DNA of 46,954 bases from a virus (IMGVR_UViG_3300036841_000153:1-46954), one strand, 5' to 3'; positions 9,281-17,359 are shown, counted from the first letter of the stretch. A program made the numbers and translations. Notes: a model not told the origin generated them from the letters alone.

Positions 9281-11359
9281 TCATCTCCCCTGGCCTGCTC
9301 TCTGCCCCTGGGGGGCGGCTCCGTTCTGTGGAACGGCAGCTGGCCCCGCCATCCCCGGCTGCAGCATCTGCGGAGCCGGTGCGGAGACATCGCCGGTCGG
9401 CATCGTCGGCCCGGGTGTCCCGGCTGACTGCATCGCGGTCAGCATCGCCTGGCGCTCGTGCTCCTTGCAGTGCAGCTCGCAGGCGACGAACACGTCGTTT
9501 CGGCCCTGCAGGCGCATCGTTCCCTGCATCGAGCGGCAGACCAGGATGTGCAGCTGGTGGTTGTCGAAGTAGTCGACCAGCTGCTGGGCGATCTGCGGAT
9601 CCGGGTTCTGGAAAAGGATCTCGTTCTCGTACTGGGCCTTCTCCACCTGGGCGTCCACGGGCGGCACCGGCAGCTCGAGCATCTTCCCCGCCTGCAGCGA
9701 ATCCTTCCGCCACTTGAGCCAGCGAGCCGCATCCTGGACGGCGGCCCCGGACTGGATCGCCGCGTTCCACATATCCTCGATCAGCTTCACCTGGGCGTCC
9801 TGGCCCTTCGGCAGCGGAGGCCCGGAGGCGAAGCCGATCTTGTAGTAGTCCGGCCACTGGCTCGCGTTGAACTGGACCGCCTGGATTCCCTCCTGGTCGC
9901 CGGCGAGCAGCAGTTGTTTCTCCGGGCCCCACTTCGTCTTGATGTCCCAGACCGAATCCTCGGTCAGGTGGACAACCGTCTCCTGGTTCTGGCGGACGAT
10001 CGCGGCCAGCCGTTTCGCCGCCTGGGAGTGGAGCAGGGCGAGCTGCGAGTAGGTGGTGACGTTGGTCGGGTTCTCGCCCATCGCCGCCTCCGGCATCACC
10101 GCCCGGGCGAGGTCCTCGCGGCGGGCACGCACGGCGTCGTACATCCAGGTGCCAGGAGGCATCCCCGGGTCGGTGCTGGGGCGGGGCTTTCCGACCTTGA
10201 GCCAGCCGACCGAGCCGGCCGCTCCGTCAGGCAGCTTCTTGATCGAGCCCTCCTCGATCCAGCGGAAGGGCTGGCCGTGGGCGATCGTCTGCTCGATCCT
10301 GGTCGAGTGCTCGTTGATCGCCCGCTGCGGGTCGAGCGCCATCTCCATGAACCCGCGTGACCAGAAACGGTCGGTCAGACGGATGCAGTGCAGGCAGTAC
10401 ACCCCTGCCCGCCAGGTTCCGTCCGGAGCCCTGTACGGCAGGGTGTCGAAGGTCTCGAGCGGTTCCTGGCGCTCACCGCCCAGGTAGACGACCTTGCCCT
10501 GGGGGAGTTTCCTGGTCGGAAGCTGGTAGCAGGTGTAGGCGAAGCAGTGGTCTCCAAGGTTCTCGCTCGAGGGCTCGCCGGTCTGGGGCAGGCCGGCCCC
10601 GGAGGGATCCTGCGGGCGGGAGAGGGTGGCGAGCGAACGCACCGCGTCGGCGGTCAGCTTGTCCGCCGCCTGCGGGTAGCGCTCTTTCAGGTCGGGCAGG
10701 TAGACGACCGACTTCCAGACCAGCCAGTGGAACTTGTCCTCCCGGGGAACACCGGGCGGGACGAGGAGGTTGAAGGGCAGGCCCGGCTCCCAGCAGATCT
10801 TCCCCTCGCGGACGTTCTTGATCTGCACCTTCTCGCCCTGCTCGATCAGCTGCATCGCCTGTTCGCGCTGGAGCATCTGCCCGCCCAGGAAGGGCCGCTC
10901 GCCCTGCTCTTCGCCCTGGTCGGGGTCGAAGTAGCAGCGGATCGGGGCCGTGCCCAGGTCGATCATCGTTCGCTTCGCGTCCTGGAGGACACGGGTTCCG
11001 TGCCACTCCTCCTCCCAGCCGTAAGCGAGGGCCATGTTCGCCTGGTTGGCGTAATCCTCGACCGGACGCTGGTCCTGGCGGAACTGGGCCATCGGCCGAT
11101 CGTCGTCGCCGGCGAGCTCCCCGAGGATGGTCAGCCGGTACTGGGTCAGCTCGTCGACCGTGTACCGGCGGCCGTACTTCGGCGGCGGTGTCGTGACCAG
11201 CGTCCGCGACTGCGGCCCGCTGTACTTGACCCAGTGGAAGCCCTGGCAGAAGGCGAGGATCTCCTGCCAGAGCGGGTGGTACTTGCGCTGGTCCTGTTCG
11301 GCTGAGGCGATCCGCCGTTTCCAGAGCTGGCGTTCCTCGTCAGGGAGATTCAGTGCCAT
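9281..11359 (-). CDS. Portal protein, podovirus type (692 aa)
   Basis: The N-terminus (WKRRIASAEQDQRKYHPLWQ, then FCQGFHWVKY) is the opening helix and wing region of P22-type portal proteins. Further segments (residues 60-80 VDELTQYRLTILGELAGDDD; mid-protein IRLTDRFWSRGFMEMALDPQ; later MGENPTNVTTYSQLALLHSQ) match portal stem and wing architecture. The C-terminal 90 residues are Pro/Ala/Gln-rich and low complexity. It forms the dodecameric DNA channel and docks the terminase. It overlaps the preceding small gene by 20 bases. Confidence 0.87.
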   Translation of the reverse strand: MALNLPDEERQLWKRRIASAEQDQRKYHPLWQEILAFCQGFHWVKYSGPQSRTLVTTPPPKYGRRYTVDELTQYRLTILGELAGDDDRPMAQFRQDQRPVEDYANQANMALAYGWEEEWHGTRVLQDAKRTMIDLGTAPIRCYFDPDQGEEQGERPFLGGQMLQREQAMQLIEQGEKVQIKNVREGKICWEPGLPFNLLVPPGVPREDKFHWLVWKSVVYLPDLKERYPQAADKLTADAVRSLATLSRPQDPSGAGLPQTGEPSSENLGDHCFAYTCYQLPTRKLPQGKVVYLGGERQEPLETFDTLPYRAPDGTWRAGVYCLHCIRLTDRFWSRGFMEMALDPQRAINEHSTRIEQTIAHGQPFRWIEEGSIKKLPDGAAGSVGWLKVGKPRPSTDPGMPPGTWMYDAVRARREDLARAVMPEAAMGENPTNVTTYSQLALLHSQAAKRLAAIVRQNQETVVHLTEDSVWDIKTKWGPEKQLLLAGDQEGIQAVQFNASQWPDYYKIGFASGPPLPKGQDAQVKLIEDMWNAAIQSGAAVQDAARWLKWRKDSLQAGKMLELPVPPVDAQVEKAQYENEILFQNPDPQIAQQLVDYFDNHQLHILVCRSMQGTMRLQGRNDVFVACELHCKEHERQAMLTAMQSAGTPGPTMPTGDVSAPAPQMLQPGMAGPAAVPQNGAAPQGQRAGQGR

Positions 11360-11537
11360 CCCACTCCTCGGTAGGCGGGAGGCCGTGGAAGGCCGAGTAG
11401 CTCGGCCCTTCCTCCTCCTCGATGATCTGTGGCTCCGGCTGCGGCGGAGGCGTCCAGGTCTGGCCGGCCAGATACATCAGCCGGTCGTTCTGGCTCTCGA
11501 TGATCCGCTGCTGGGACTCGATCAGCCGAAGGAGCAT
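11340..11537 (-). CDS. Small coiled-coil late protein (65 aa)
   Basis: The product begins with a leucine/isoleucine heptad helix (residues 1-25), followed by a Pro/Glu-rich acidic tail. The ATG at 11537 was chosen because longer in-frame options (GTG about 11573, ATG 11606) would overlap the upstream 44-residue gene; no good ribosome site is visible, so the start is uncertain. The 3' end overlaps the portal start by 20 bases. Confidence 0.55.
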   Translation of the reverse strand: MLLRLIESQQRIIESQNDRLMYLAGQTWTPPPQPEPQIIEEEEGPSYSAFHGLPPTEEWDGTESP

Positions 11538-11553
11538 CCGCAGCTGGGCGGAC

Positions 11554-11688
11554 TCACTTCTTCGGAACACGCTTCTTCGCTCGCTCCTTGATCGCCGCGC
11601 GAACAACGTCGAAGTGATGCCGCTTCACCCACTCCTTGCCGAAGCGGGCATACAGGTACCGTCGCTGCTTCTCGGAGACGGCAGGCAT
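11554..11688 (-). CDS. Small basic late protein (44 aa)
   Basis: ATG immediately downstream of the stop of the 137-residue gene (TAG ATG). The product is very basic, with an EKQRRYLYARFGKEWVKRHH core typical of short phage proteins of unknown function found near terminase and portal genes, and a poly-basic C-terminus (KERAKKRVPKK). It lies in a different frame from the overlapping longer ORFs, and its composition supports coding here. Confidence 0.68.
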   Translation of the reverse strand: MPAVSEKQRRYLYARFGKEWVKRHHFDVVRAAIKERAKKRVPKK

Positions 11689-12102
11689 CTAGTAGCGCCC
11701 GCCCGGCGTCCACCGATAGGGCACTCGTCTGGGGAAATCGCCCATGCCGATGCGGGCAGGCGGCACCCCCTGCTGGCGAGGCCGTGATATCACCTTTGGG
11801 GCGAGCCCCAGATAGGAGCGCTCGTTGGCGGCGGCGAGGGCGGCGCTTTGTTTCGGCCCGATCCCGAGGATATGCAGGGCCTGCCAGCCGACTCCCGGGT
11901 CGTTCGGGACCGGCGTCTGCCAGTAGCCGAAACTGCGGTCCGGCTGTCGGCCGGCAAACGGTGCCCTGCTGCCGTAGTCCTGGGGAATCGGCGGGACGGC
12001 CCGCATCCGGCGGATCAGCTCCAGGATCGCCTGTTGCTGGACCGGATCTCCGAAGAGAAGCTGCGCCGGTCCGCCGATCGGCGGGTCGGTGATCGGGGGC
12101 AT
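11689..12102 (-). CDS. Hypothetical late protein (137 aa)
   Basis: Pro/Gly/Arg-rich, with few predicted helices apart from residues 20-35 (QQQAILELIRRMRAV) and 75-92 (ALHILGIGPKQSAALAAAN). No family recognised. The composition resembles the N-terminal parts of the internal virion proteins, so a virion role is possible. It begins at the end of the 71-residue gene with a TAATG overlap. Confidence 0.72.
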   Translation of the reverse strand: MPPITDPPIGGPAQLLFGDPVQQQAILELIRRMRAVPPIPQDYGSRAPFAGRQPDRSFGYWQTPVPNDPGVGWQALHILGIGPKQSAALAAANERSYLGLAPKVISRPRQQGVPPARIGMGDFPRRVPYRWTPGGRY

Positions 12103-12317
12103 TACTTCCCCTTGCGTCGCAAGCGCAGACGACGGGCCGCCCCGAGCGGATCCTTCGAGGTGATCGTCGGATCCGCGTGCTGCTGCCAGGTCGTGCTCGT
12201 GCGCGGCATCGTCAGCGGGAACCCATGGCGACGGGCGACCGTCATCCCCGGCTGGCCCTTGCGGGCCGGATTGGTGCTCTTGAAGGTGAAGCCCGGATCC
12301 GGCTTGCGGCCTTTCAT
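12102..12317 (-). CDS. Small basic hypothetical protein (71 aa)
   Basis: Highly basic protein ending in RRLRLRRKGK. The ATG overlaps the stop of the 28-residue membrane protein gene (ATGA) and its own stop overlaps the next start, so it belongs to a coupled chain. No family recognised; a nucleic-acid or capsid-interior role would fit the charge but is only a guess. Confidence 0.7.
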   Translation of the reverse strand: MKGRKPDPGFTFKSTNPARKGQPGMTVARRHGFPLTMPRTSTTWQQHADPTITSKDPLGAARRLRLRRKGK

Positions 12318-12400
12318 CTTCGAGGCACCGCCCCGAGCAGCATCACCACGGCGATGATCCCGACCTCGACGACCAGGATCCAGCTCTGTGTGTTGGTCAC
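12314..12400 (-). CDS. Tiny single-pass membrane protein (28 aa)
   Basis: GTG start overlaps the stop of the 177-residue gene (GTGA) and the TGA stop overlaps the next ATG (ATGA). The product is MTNTQSWILVV followed by a hydrophobic segment to residue 24 and then PRR, i.e. one transmembrane helix with a positive end. The exact overlaps on both sides are the main support. Function unknown; a membrane-anchoring or lysis-modulating role is conceivable. Confidence 0.55.
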   Translation of the reverse strand: MTNTQSWILVVEVGIIAVVMLLGAVPRR

Positions 12401-12930
12401 GACGATGAGGAGCTGGAAGCCGACGAGGACGAGGACTTGCTCGAGCTGGACTGGCTCGGGGTCGAACTGGGGGTAGAGCCGCTCGCGCCCGACTCGAGCT
12501 CGGCCGCTGCCTTGTCGATGTTGTCCTTCCAGACTGCCGGCTGTCCGCCGAACGCTCCGAGCGGCCCGGAGGAGTCGCCGGTCTGCACCAGCACCGCGTC
12601 CTCGGGCGGCTCGTCCAGGATCTCGATCTTGGTCACGCCGTTCGGGGCGACCGAGAGGTTCGAGAAGGTGCCGCCCAGCATCCCCATCGTCAGCCGGGCC
12701 TCGCCCTGGAACTCGACCGCGTGCGTGCGCAGCTCCGGCTCGGGCGGAGGGTTGTCGTCGCCGTTCGAGGACGACTTCGAGCTGGACGACTTCGAGCTCG
12801 AGCTGGTCGAAGAGCTGTTGCCGGCATCCTTCGCCGCCTGCTCCTCGGCCGCTTTCTGCTGGTTGGCGGCCTCCCACTCGGCCTGCTTCTGCGGGTCGAC
12901 CTCGAGGATCTCATACTGCAACCAGGGCAT
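12397..12930 (-). CDS. Ser-rich late protein (177 aa)
   Basis: The start at 12930 is fixed by an AGGAGGAAGCAG leader. The order is: a short beta segment (PWLQYEILEVDPQ), a helical Gln/Glu/Ala segment, a Ser/Lys linker (residues about 40-57), a probable globular beta domain (residues 60-130), and a C-terminal poly-Ser/Lys tail. Serine linkers of this kind occur in virion surface or adaptor proteins. No family recognised. It overlaps the Zn-binding gene upstream by 20 bases. Confidence 0.72.
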   Translation of the reverse strand: MPWLQYEILEVDPQKQAEWEAANQQKAAEEQAAKDAGNSSSTSSSSKSSSSKSSSNGDDNPPPEPELRTHAVEFQGEARLTMGMLGGTFSNLSVAPNGVTKIEILDEPPEDAVLVQTGDSSGPLGAFGGQPAVWKDNIDKAAAELESGASGSTPSSTPSQSSSSKSSSSSASSSSSS

Positions 12931-13216
12931 CTGCTTCCTCCTTCTGGAACTTGTGGTGGGCGACGCAGACCTCGTGCCCGGGCAGGGCGTCGGCGGCGCA
13001 GGGTTGTCCGTTCGCTTTGGTGGCCGAACACTTCCGTCGTGCCTCGAGCACGCCGAGCTCTTCGGCAATGATCGGGGCGCAGAACCGGACGCAGATGTAC
13101 ATCCGTCCGTCGCCGGGGATCACAACCCCGGTGTCGATCATCTCCCCTTCGTTGCCACCGCAGATCATGCAGTGGCTAGGTGGCCACTCCGCGTGGCTGA
13201 CTTTCGTCGGACGCAT
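12911..13216 (-). CDS. Putative zinc-binding protein (101 aa)
   Basis: Cysteine pairs at CMICGG (residues about 16-21) and CVRFC (about 42-46), plus a C-terminal KCSATKANGQPCAADALPGH..CVAHH motif, which matches a short zinc-binding pattern common in phage proteins (C-x7-C-x10-C-x2-H type). DNA or protein binding is plausible. It overlaps its upstream neighbour by about 40 bases. Confidence 0.7.
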   Translation of the reverse strand: MRPTKVSHAEWPPSHCMICGGNEGEMIDTGVVIPGDGRMYICVRFCAPIIAEELGVLEARRKCSATKANGQPCAADALPGHEVCVAHHKFQKEEADALVAV

Positions 13217-13370
13217 CCGCCTCCTTTCCTTCCAGGCTCTCCAGGGCTCTCGCCATCACCGAGGCGTAGGTGCCGCCCCGCTCGTAGGAGATCCGGTCCG
13301 CTTCCTCCAGCCATTCGCGGAGGACGGCCAGAACCTCACTGCGACCAGACCGGCCAGTAGTTGAACTCAT
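13176..13370 (-). CDS. Small hypothetical late protein (64 aa)
   Basis: Helical acidic product with a VLAVLREWLEEADRISYERG core. The ATG at 13370 follows a GAGCGTGAGG leader inside the 3' end of the terminase gene (35-base overlap); a GTG two codons upstream (13376) is an alternative. No family recognised. Confidence 0.62.
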   Translation of the reverse strand: MSSTTGRSGRSEVLAVLREWLEEADRISYERGGTYASVMARALESLEGKEADASDESQPRGVAT

Positions 13371-14892
13371 CCTCACGCTCCTCCTCCTGCACCCGTTCCC
13401 GCAGGAAGGACTGGCGCAGGGCTTCGGCTCGCTCGTCGTCGAGCGGGGGTGGGGGGAGATCCCCGGAAGGCGACGGACGAGACATCAGGCCGTAGCGCAA
13501 TGCGGCGTGCGCGTGACCGTGGTCCGATTCCCACTGCTGTTCGACCGCTTCGCCCGGGAAGCGAGAGAGTGGGCTGGTCGGATCCTCGAGCGGCGCCTCC
13601 CGGAGCTGGTCGATCATCGGCCCGAGCGAGTCGATGTCGAAGATGTACAGCTGCGGCGCTCCCCGCTCGCCTGAGCGCGGGTGCCACTCCGGGAAGTAGC
13701 GCTCCTCGCGGGGGCGGAGCATCTCCTCGATCCGGGTGTAGCCGGCCCGGCGGTCGGTCTGCGCCGGCGCGAACGCGATCCCGTGGTCGGAGAACTCGGT
13801 CTCGACGGAAATCTCTCGACCCTTCGGGTCGATGAAGCCGTACTTGGAGCGGATGTCGGGTGGGCCGTAGCAGACCTGTACCTGGTCGAACGGCCACCAG
13901 CGCCGGCGGTGGACGTGGATCGCCTTCGCGTGGTCGGAGACGAGCCCGGGCGAGTAGTACATGTCGAAGACGATCACGTTGCCGTCCCCGTCGACGGCGT
14001 ACACCGGCCAGGCGGTCGGGTGGTTGCGTCCGTAGTCCATGCTCTCGAACCGGCCCCAGTGTCCGGGGATGAAGAACGGGGGGATCACGTGAACGCCGTC
14101 CTGGACGCGGTAGGCGAGCCCCTCGTCGAGTAGCAGCTCCGCCTCGAGCTCCTGTTGGCCGAGGCGGGTGCCCTCGTATTTTCGGATGATCTCCTCGTAG
14201 AACTCGGGGGCGAGGTTCTCCCGGTTCTCGTAGGTGGTGCCCTTGGTGATCACCAGGCGAGGCCGGTCGATCAGCTCGCGCAGGATCGGGCGCGGCTTCG
14301 GCGTGGTCGTGATCACCGCGCGCGGCTCGGGCGGCAGGCGCAAGCCAAGCATCGCCTGGTCCCACGCCTCCTGGTAGCGCCAGGCGGCGAGCTCGTCCGC
14401 CCACAGCCGCTGGTGCTGTTTCCCGCGCAGGCGCTCCGGCTCATCGGCGGTGAAGATCAGCGTCTTGCACCCGTTCGGCCACTCGAGCCGGCGCTTGGTC
14501 GGCAGGTACTCGGGCCGCTCCCAGGGCGCACAGACGGCGAGGATCCCCGACTCGCCCTCGACCATGATGTCGCGGGCGTCGTCGGCGGTCGCGCCGATGA
14601 TGTTCACGTAGCGAAACCGCTTGGAAGTCGCGCACTCGCGTACCCATTCGGCGCCGGAGCGTGTCTTGCCGTAGCCACGGCCGGCGAGGATCAGCCAGTA
14701 GGTCCAGTCGCCCTCGGGGGGCAGCTGCTCGGCACGGGCCCAGAACGGCCAGTACCACTTGAGCCAAGCTCTAAGCTGAGACTGATCCAGCTTCGCCTGG
14801 CTTGCCATCTGCTGGAGCAGGTTTTCCTGCTCCGCCGGCATCAGCGAGGCGAAGGACGTTGCGAGAGAACTCTTCGGCGGCCTGCCCGACAT
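13336..14892 (-). CDS. terL: Terminase large subunit (518 aa)
   Basis: The packaging motor. Walker A-like LAGRGYGKTRSG lies at residues 69-80, Walker B-like LWADELAAW near 163-171, and the coupling motif TTTPKPRP near 196-202. The RNase H-like nuclease domain starts with the FESMDYGRN strand (Asp about 286) and continues with NVIVFDMYY. Start 14892 gives MSGRPPKSS and a normal length; the open frame extends 61 residues upstream but with out-of-frame-like composition overlapping the small terminase gene. Cuts and translocates DNA through the portal. Confidence 0.92.
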   Translation of the reverse strand: MSGRPPKSSLATSFASLMPAEQENLLQQMASQAKLDQSQLRAWLKWYWPFWARAEQLPPEGDWTYWLILAGRGYGKTRSGAEWVRECATSKRFRYVNIIGATADDARDIMVEGESGILAVCAPWERPEYLPTKRRLEWPNGCKTLIFTADEPERLRGKQHQRLWADELAAWRYQEAWDQAMLGLRLPPEPRAVITTTPKPRPILRELIDRPRLVITKGTTYENRENLAPEFYEEIIRKYEGTRLGQQELEAELLLDEGLAYRVQDGVHVIPPFFIPGHWGRFESMDYGRNHPTAWPVYAVDGDGNVIVFDMYYSPGLVSDHAKAIHVHRRRWWPFDQVQVCYGPPDIRSKYGFIDPKGREISVETEFSDHGIAFAPAQTDRRAGYTRIEEMLRPREERYFPEWHPRSGERGAPQLYIFDIDSLGPMIDQLREAPLEDPTSPLSRFPGEAVEQQWESDHGHAHAALRYGLMSRPSPSGDLPPPPLDDERAEALRQSFLRERVQEEEREDEFNYWPVWSQ

Positions 14893-15154
14893 CTTCGATG
14901 CCAAGCGGGTCTCCTTCCTGCGGCGTGAACGACGCCGCCTTGCCCCAACCACGATCCGCCAACAGCCTCGAGGCTTCGAGCCGGTCAGAGTCGCGGCGCA
15001 TCGGGTCGGTGGCGATCGACCACCAGAGCTCGGCCAGGGCCATGCCGTCCTGGCCGACAAGCGCGCGGGTGGCATTGCCCAGGCCCTTCGGCCGGCGAGC
15101 GCCGGTCGTGGGTCTGCCTTTCAGGTATTCCGGGAACGGTCTGTCTGGGGGCAT
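14771..15154 (-). CDS. terS: Terminase small subunit, putative (127 aa)
   Basis: First gene of the leftward late block and directly upstream of the large terminase (122-base overlap). The start at 15154 has a GGAGG site 7 bases upstream. The central helices (NATRALVGQDGMALAELWW, then DRLEASRLLADRGWGKA) match the helix-turn-helix/oligomerisation type of small terminases. The C-terminal 45 residues are Ala/Gly/Pro-rich. The large overlap with the large subunit gene suggests tight coupling. Confidence 0.72.
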   Translation of the reverse strand: MPPDRPFPEYLKGRPTTGARRPKGLGNATRALVGQDGMALAELWWSIATDPMRRDSDRLEASRLLADRGWGKAASFTPQEGDPLGIEDVGQAAEEFSRNVLRLADAGGAGKPAPADGKPGEAGSVSA

Positions 15155-15185
15155 CGCCCAACCTCCGCCATATCGTGTTTTTCTC

Positions 15186-15214
15186 TGGACAAAGAGGCGT
15201 ACATTTCGTAATCT
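15186..15214 (+). promoter_or_regulatory. Putative sigma-70-type promoter for the rightward 15.3-19.2 kb block
   Basis: TGGACA (15186-15191, five of six to consensus) and TAATCT (15209-15214) are separated by 17 bases in an AT-richer stretch between divergent genes. It lies 36 bases upstream of the first rightward start codon with an AGGAGG site. Leftward late transcription must also begin in the same 96-base gap, but no convincing leftward hexamers were found. Confidence 0.4.
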
Positions 15215-15317
15215 CCGCCACAAATACCGGCCTTGCCGCAGGAGGCCGTGATGAGCATGAGGTCGTCAGTCGCCCAGTCTGGGGGAACAGCTCCGCAGTG
15301 CCCGTGAGGCCACAGGG

Positions 15318-15500
15318 ATGTCGGTCCGTGAGACCGCGCGCCAGATCGGCGCCAGCTACGCCACCCTGGCTGGCTACGAGCAGGACACCTTCCGGCCCAG
15401 CCTTGACCGGCTGCGCGCACTGGCGATGCTGTACGAGCGTCGCCTCTACATTGATCCGACCGATGGAAGCATCCACGTCGACTTCGAGGAGGTCGCCTGA
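15318..15500 (+). CDS. XRE-family HTH regulator, N-terminus displaced by frameshift (60 aa intact part)
   Basis: The intact frame encodes helices 2-5 of a Cro/cI-type HTH (SVRETARQIGASYATLAGYE, then RPSLDRLRALAMLY). The first helix (LGEQLRSAREATGM) is also in this frame upstream, but that stretch has no ATG/GTG/TTG start. The ribosome site AGGAGG (15240-15245) and ATG (15251) lie in another frame; losing one G from the GGGGG run at 15281-15285 would join them into an 82-residue protein. Likely a regulator of the divergent promoters. Whether it is broken, frameshift-expressed or a sequencing indel is open. Confidence 0.7.
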   Translation: MSVRETARQIGASYATLAGYEQDTFRPSLDRLRALAMLYERRLYIDPTDGSIHVDFEEVA

Positions 15501-16433
15501 ATGGCGAACAAGGAAGTCACCGAGCTAATCGGTGAGATCCGAGACGCGGGCTACAAGGTCGCGTCCTCGGGCCGAACGCACCACGTGGTCCTTGACAAAC
15601 AGGGACGCCGGCTGGTCGACGGCAACGGGCCGGTGATCATCTCGAAAACGCCGTCCGAGCATCGCTGGCGGGAAATGACCGTCCATCGCCTGATCAAGGC
15701 GGGCGTGTTCAAGCAGGACCCACGCAAGGCCGACCAGAAGGCGAACGGCCGCGAACGAGCGAACAAGGCCGGCACCTCTCGGCTGAACTCGCCGGAGGTA
15801 CAGGCGGCCAAGGTGGAGGCGATCAAGGCCAAGTCCCGCGCGCAGGCCCAGCTGACCCAGGAGTTGCGCGGCCGGCTGGAGCCGATCATCGTCAAGCTCG
15901 GAGGCTGGCACGAAGGCCGAGGCGGCGGTGGCGGTGTGCCCCCGACCGAGCTCGGCCGGGTCAACCACTACTGGCTGCAGCAGCAGGGCCAGCTGACCTG
16001 GCCGACCGGCGATGCCGCCGGCAACGCGCTCGGGGTCTTGAAGCGGGGAGGGACGCTGGGGGAGAAGGTGCGTCCGATGGTCGAGGCGTTCGTCGAGGAG
16101 CTCGAGCGCCAAGGGGAGAACGTCCGCAACTTCTACTTCGAGCTCGTGCGCGAGATGAAGGGCCTGCCGGCGTCACAGAGGATCGAGCGGGATCGCCCGC
16201 TCGCACTCGTCCCCGGAGAAGCGCGGGGTGGGGACGAGACCGAGGAGGAGCCGGCCACATCCCAGGTGGAACACGCACCGGCTCCTCCCTCGGTTGCGGT
16301 GCTGTCCGCCGGCGTGCCCATGCTGGCGATGGAAGCGGTGTATCTGATGGCCCAGGCTCCGAACGCCGATATGGCTGCCGTGCTCAGCCTGGGCGAGAAG
16401 ATCGCCCGGATGGAGATGGGAGGCACGCAATGA
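15501..16433 (+). CDS. Protein with N-terminal HicA-like domain (310 aa)
   Basis: Residues 1-70 resemble a HicA/YcfA-type double-stranded-RNA-binding-like fold: an ELIGEIRDAGYKV helix, a strand with THHVVLDKQG, and a SKTPSEHRW..MTVHRLIKAGV end. A paralogous domain starts the gene at 37049. The middle (residues 70-215) is basic then helical, with a Gly-rich linker; the C-terminus is Ala-rich and acidic. Starts right after the HTH gene stop and overlaps the next gene (ATGA). Toxin activity is not implied: the His in the expected catalytic region is present, but no HicB partner is seen. Confidence 0.72.
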   Translation: MANKEVTELIGEIRDAGYKVASSGRTHHVVLDKQGRRLVDGNGPVIISKTPSEHRWREMTVHRLIKAGVFKQDPRKADQKANGRERANKAGTSRLNSPEVQAAKVEAIKAKSRAQAQLTQELRGRLEPIIVKLGGWHEGRGGGGGVPPTELGRVNHYWLQQQGQLTWPTGDAAGNALGVLKRGGTLGEKVRPMVEAFVEELERQGENVRNFYFELVREMKGLPASQRIERDRPLALVPGEARGGDETEEEPATSQVEHAPAPPSVAVLSAGVPMLAMEAVYLMAQAPNADMAAVLSLGEKIARMEMGGTQ

Positions 16434-16813
16434 TCACCGTCATCACCAAGGGCAAGGTCGTCCAGGTCGAGCCTGACCTGCAGAACGAGAAGGACATCCT
16501 CGAGGTCGCCCAGGCGCTGATCGAGGTCTACGGCTGGAACAACACGAAGAAGGATGCCTACACCCCCTCCTCGGAGAAGCAGGGCTACACCCTGCACGAC
16601 GCGATCGGGGAGGCCGGCGTCCGAATCAGTGCCGATCCGGGCGTGGCCAACGGCACCAAGGACGCCTTCGGCTTGCGCCAGCAGGCGATCGAGCTCGTGG
16701 AGGCGCATACCCCGATGCGGCAGGGTGTGCGCCTCTCCGACCAGCAGGCGAACGACGCCGCCAGGGACGCGGCGCAGATCATCCGGATCCTGGAGAAGGC
16801 GAGGGCAGCATGA
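16430..16813 (+). CDS. Hypothetical early protein (127 aa)
   Basis: Mixed alpha/beta, acidic, with an opening strand pair (MITVITKGKVVQVEPDL) and a long C-terminal helix (LSDQQANDAARDAAQIIRIL). No family recognised. Coupled to both neighbours by ATGA overlaps, so co-translated with the HicA-like-domain protein. Confidence 0.75.
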   Translation: MITVITKGKVVQVEPDLQNEKDILEVAQALIEVYGWNNTKKDAYTPSSEKQGYTLHDAIGEAGVRISADPGVANGTKDAFGLRQQAIELVEAHTPMRQGVRLSDQQANDAARDAAQIIRILEKARAA

Positions 16814-17013
16814 ACAAGCGCGAGCTGAACGCACTGATCAAGAAGGTGAAGGCGAAGCCCCGCTCGGTGTACGGGACCGGCTCGGTGATCCTCACCTGCA
16901 CGAAGCAGGAGTGGGACGAGACGCTCGACTTTCTCGAGCAGCTGGACGGCTATCTGCCGCCGGCGCTCGAGCGCGTCCTGCAGGGCGGGAAGGTGCTGCA
17001 ATCCCGCAGCTGA
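16810..17013 (+). CDS. Small hypothetical protein (67 aa)
   Basis: Basic N-terminal helix (NKRELNALIKKVKAKP), a short strand pair, and a helix QEWDETLDFLEQLDGYLPP. No family recognised. The stop lies five bases before the tmRNA 5' end, so the tmRNA may be processed from the same transcript. Confidence 0.72.
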   Translation: MNKRELNALIKKVKAKPRSVYGTGSVILTCTKQEWDETLDFLEQLDGYLPPALERVLQGGKVLQSRS

Positions 17014-17018
17014 AACGA

Positions 17019-17341
17019 GGGGGCGAAATGGTTTCGACGCTGGCGGGGAGCCGCCAAGAGGAGCGAGCCGGGGTGGCAGCGAGGCCCCGTAAAACACGCT
17101 GCATCCGACAACTGGCACACCAACGCCAAAGTCACGGCCACGGACCGAAGGGTTCGGGGTCGACGTACTCACCGCATGACGCGCCTGCACGGCATCAGGA
17201 CCGCTGCAGTGCCGTAACGATTCCTGACTTCACCGGGTTGGAGCGCCGCTGCCGTCCCGGTCGGAGTACCAAGTGCGGCTGCGCTCGGAGAGCCTCTGGT
17301 AGGGCCGCTCGTGGACCCGGGTTCGAGTCCCGGCGCCTCCA
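17019..17341 (+). ncRNA. ssrA: Transfer-messenger RNA (tmRNA), phage-encoded
   Basis: The 5' end GGGGGCGAAATGGTTTCGACG has the conserved tmRNA D-loop-like motif. The first seven bases (17019-17025) pair with CGCCTCC at 17334-17340 (one G-U), and a canonical T-arm CCGGG-TTCGAGT-CCCGG lies at 17317-17333, followed by discriminator A at 17341; CCA is not encoded. The length of 323 bases is short for the family. The tag frame is not certain: the only nearby frame that stops early ends in ...GVDVLTA at a TGA (17177-17179), with the possible resume codon about 17147. Function: ribosome rescue and proteolysis tagging. Confidence 0.88.
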
Positions 17342-17359
17342 TCGACCGAAAGGAGAACG

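Noticed and set aside
17019-17341. tmRNA 3' end as an integrase attachment site remnant
   Set aside because: The 5' half is also intact and it is 18 kb from the integrase, so a complete gene is the simpler reading.
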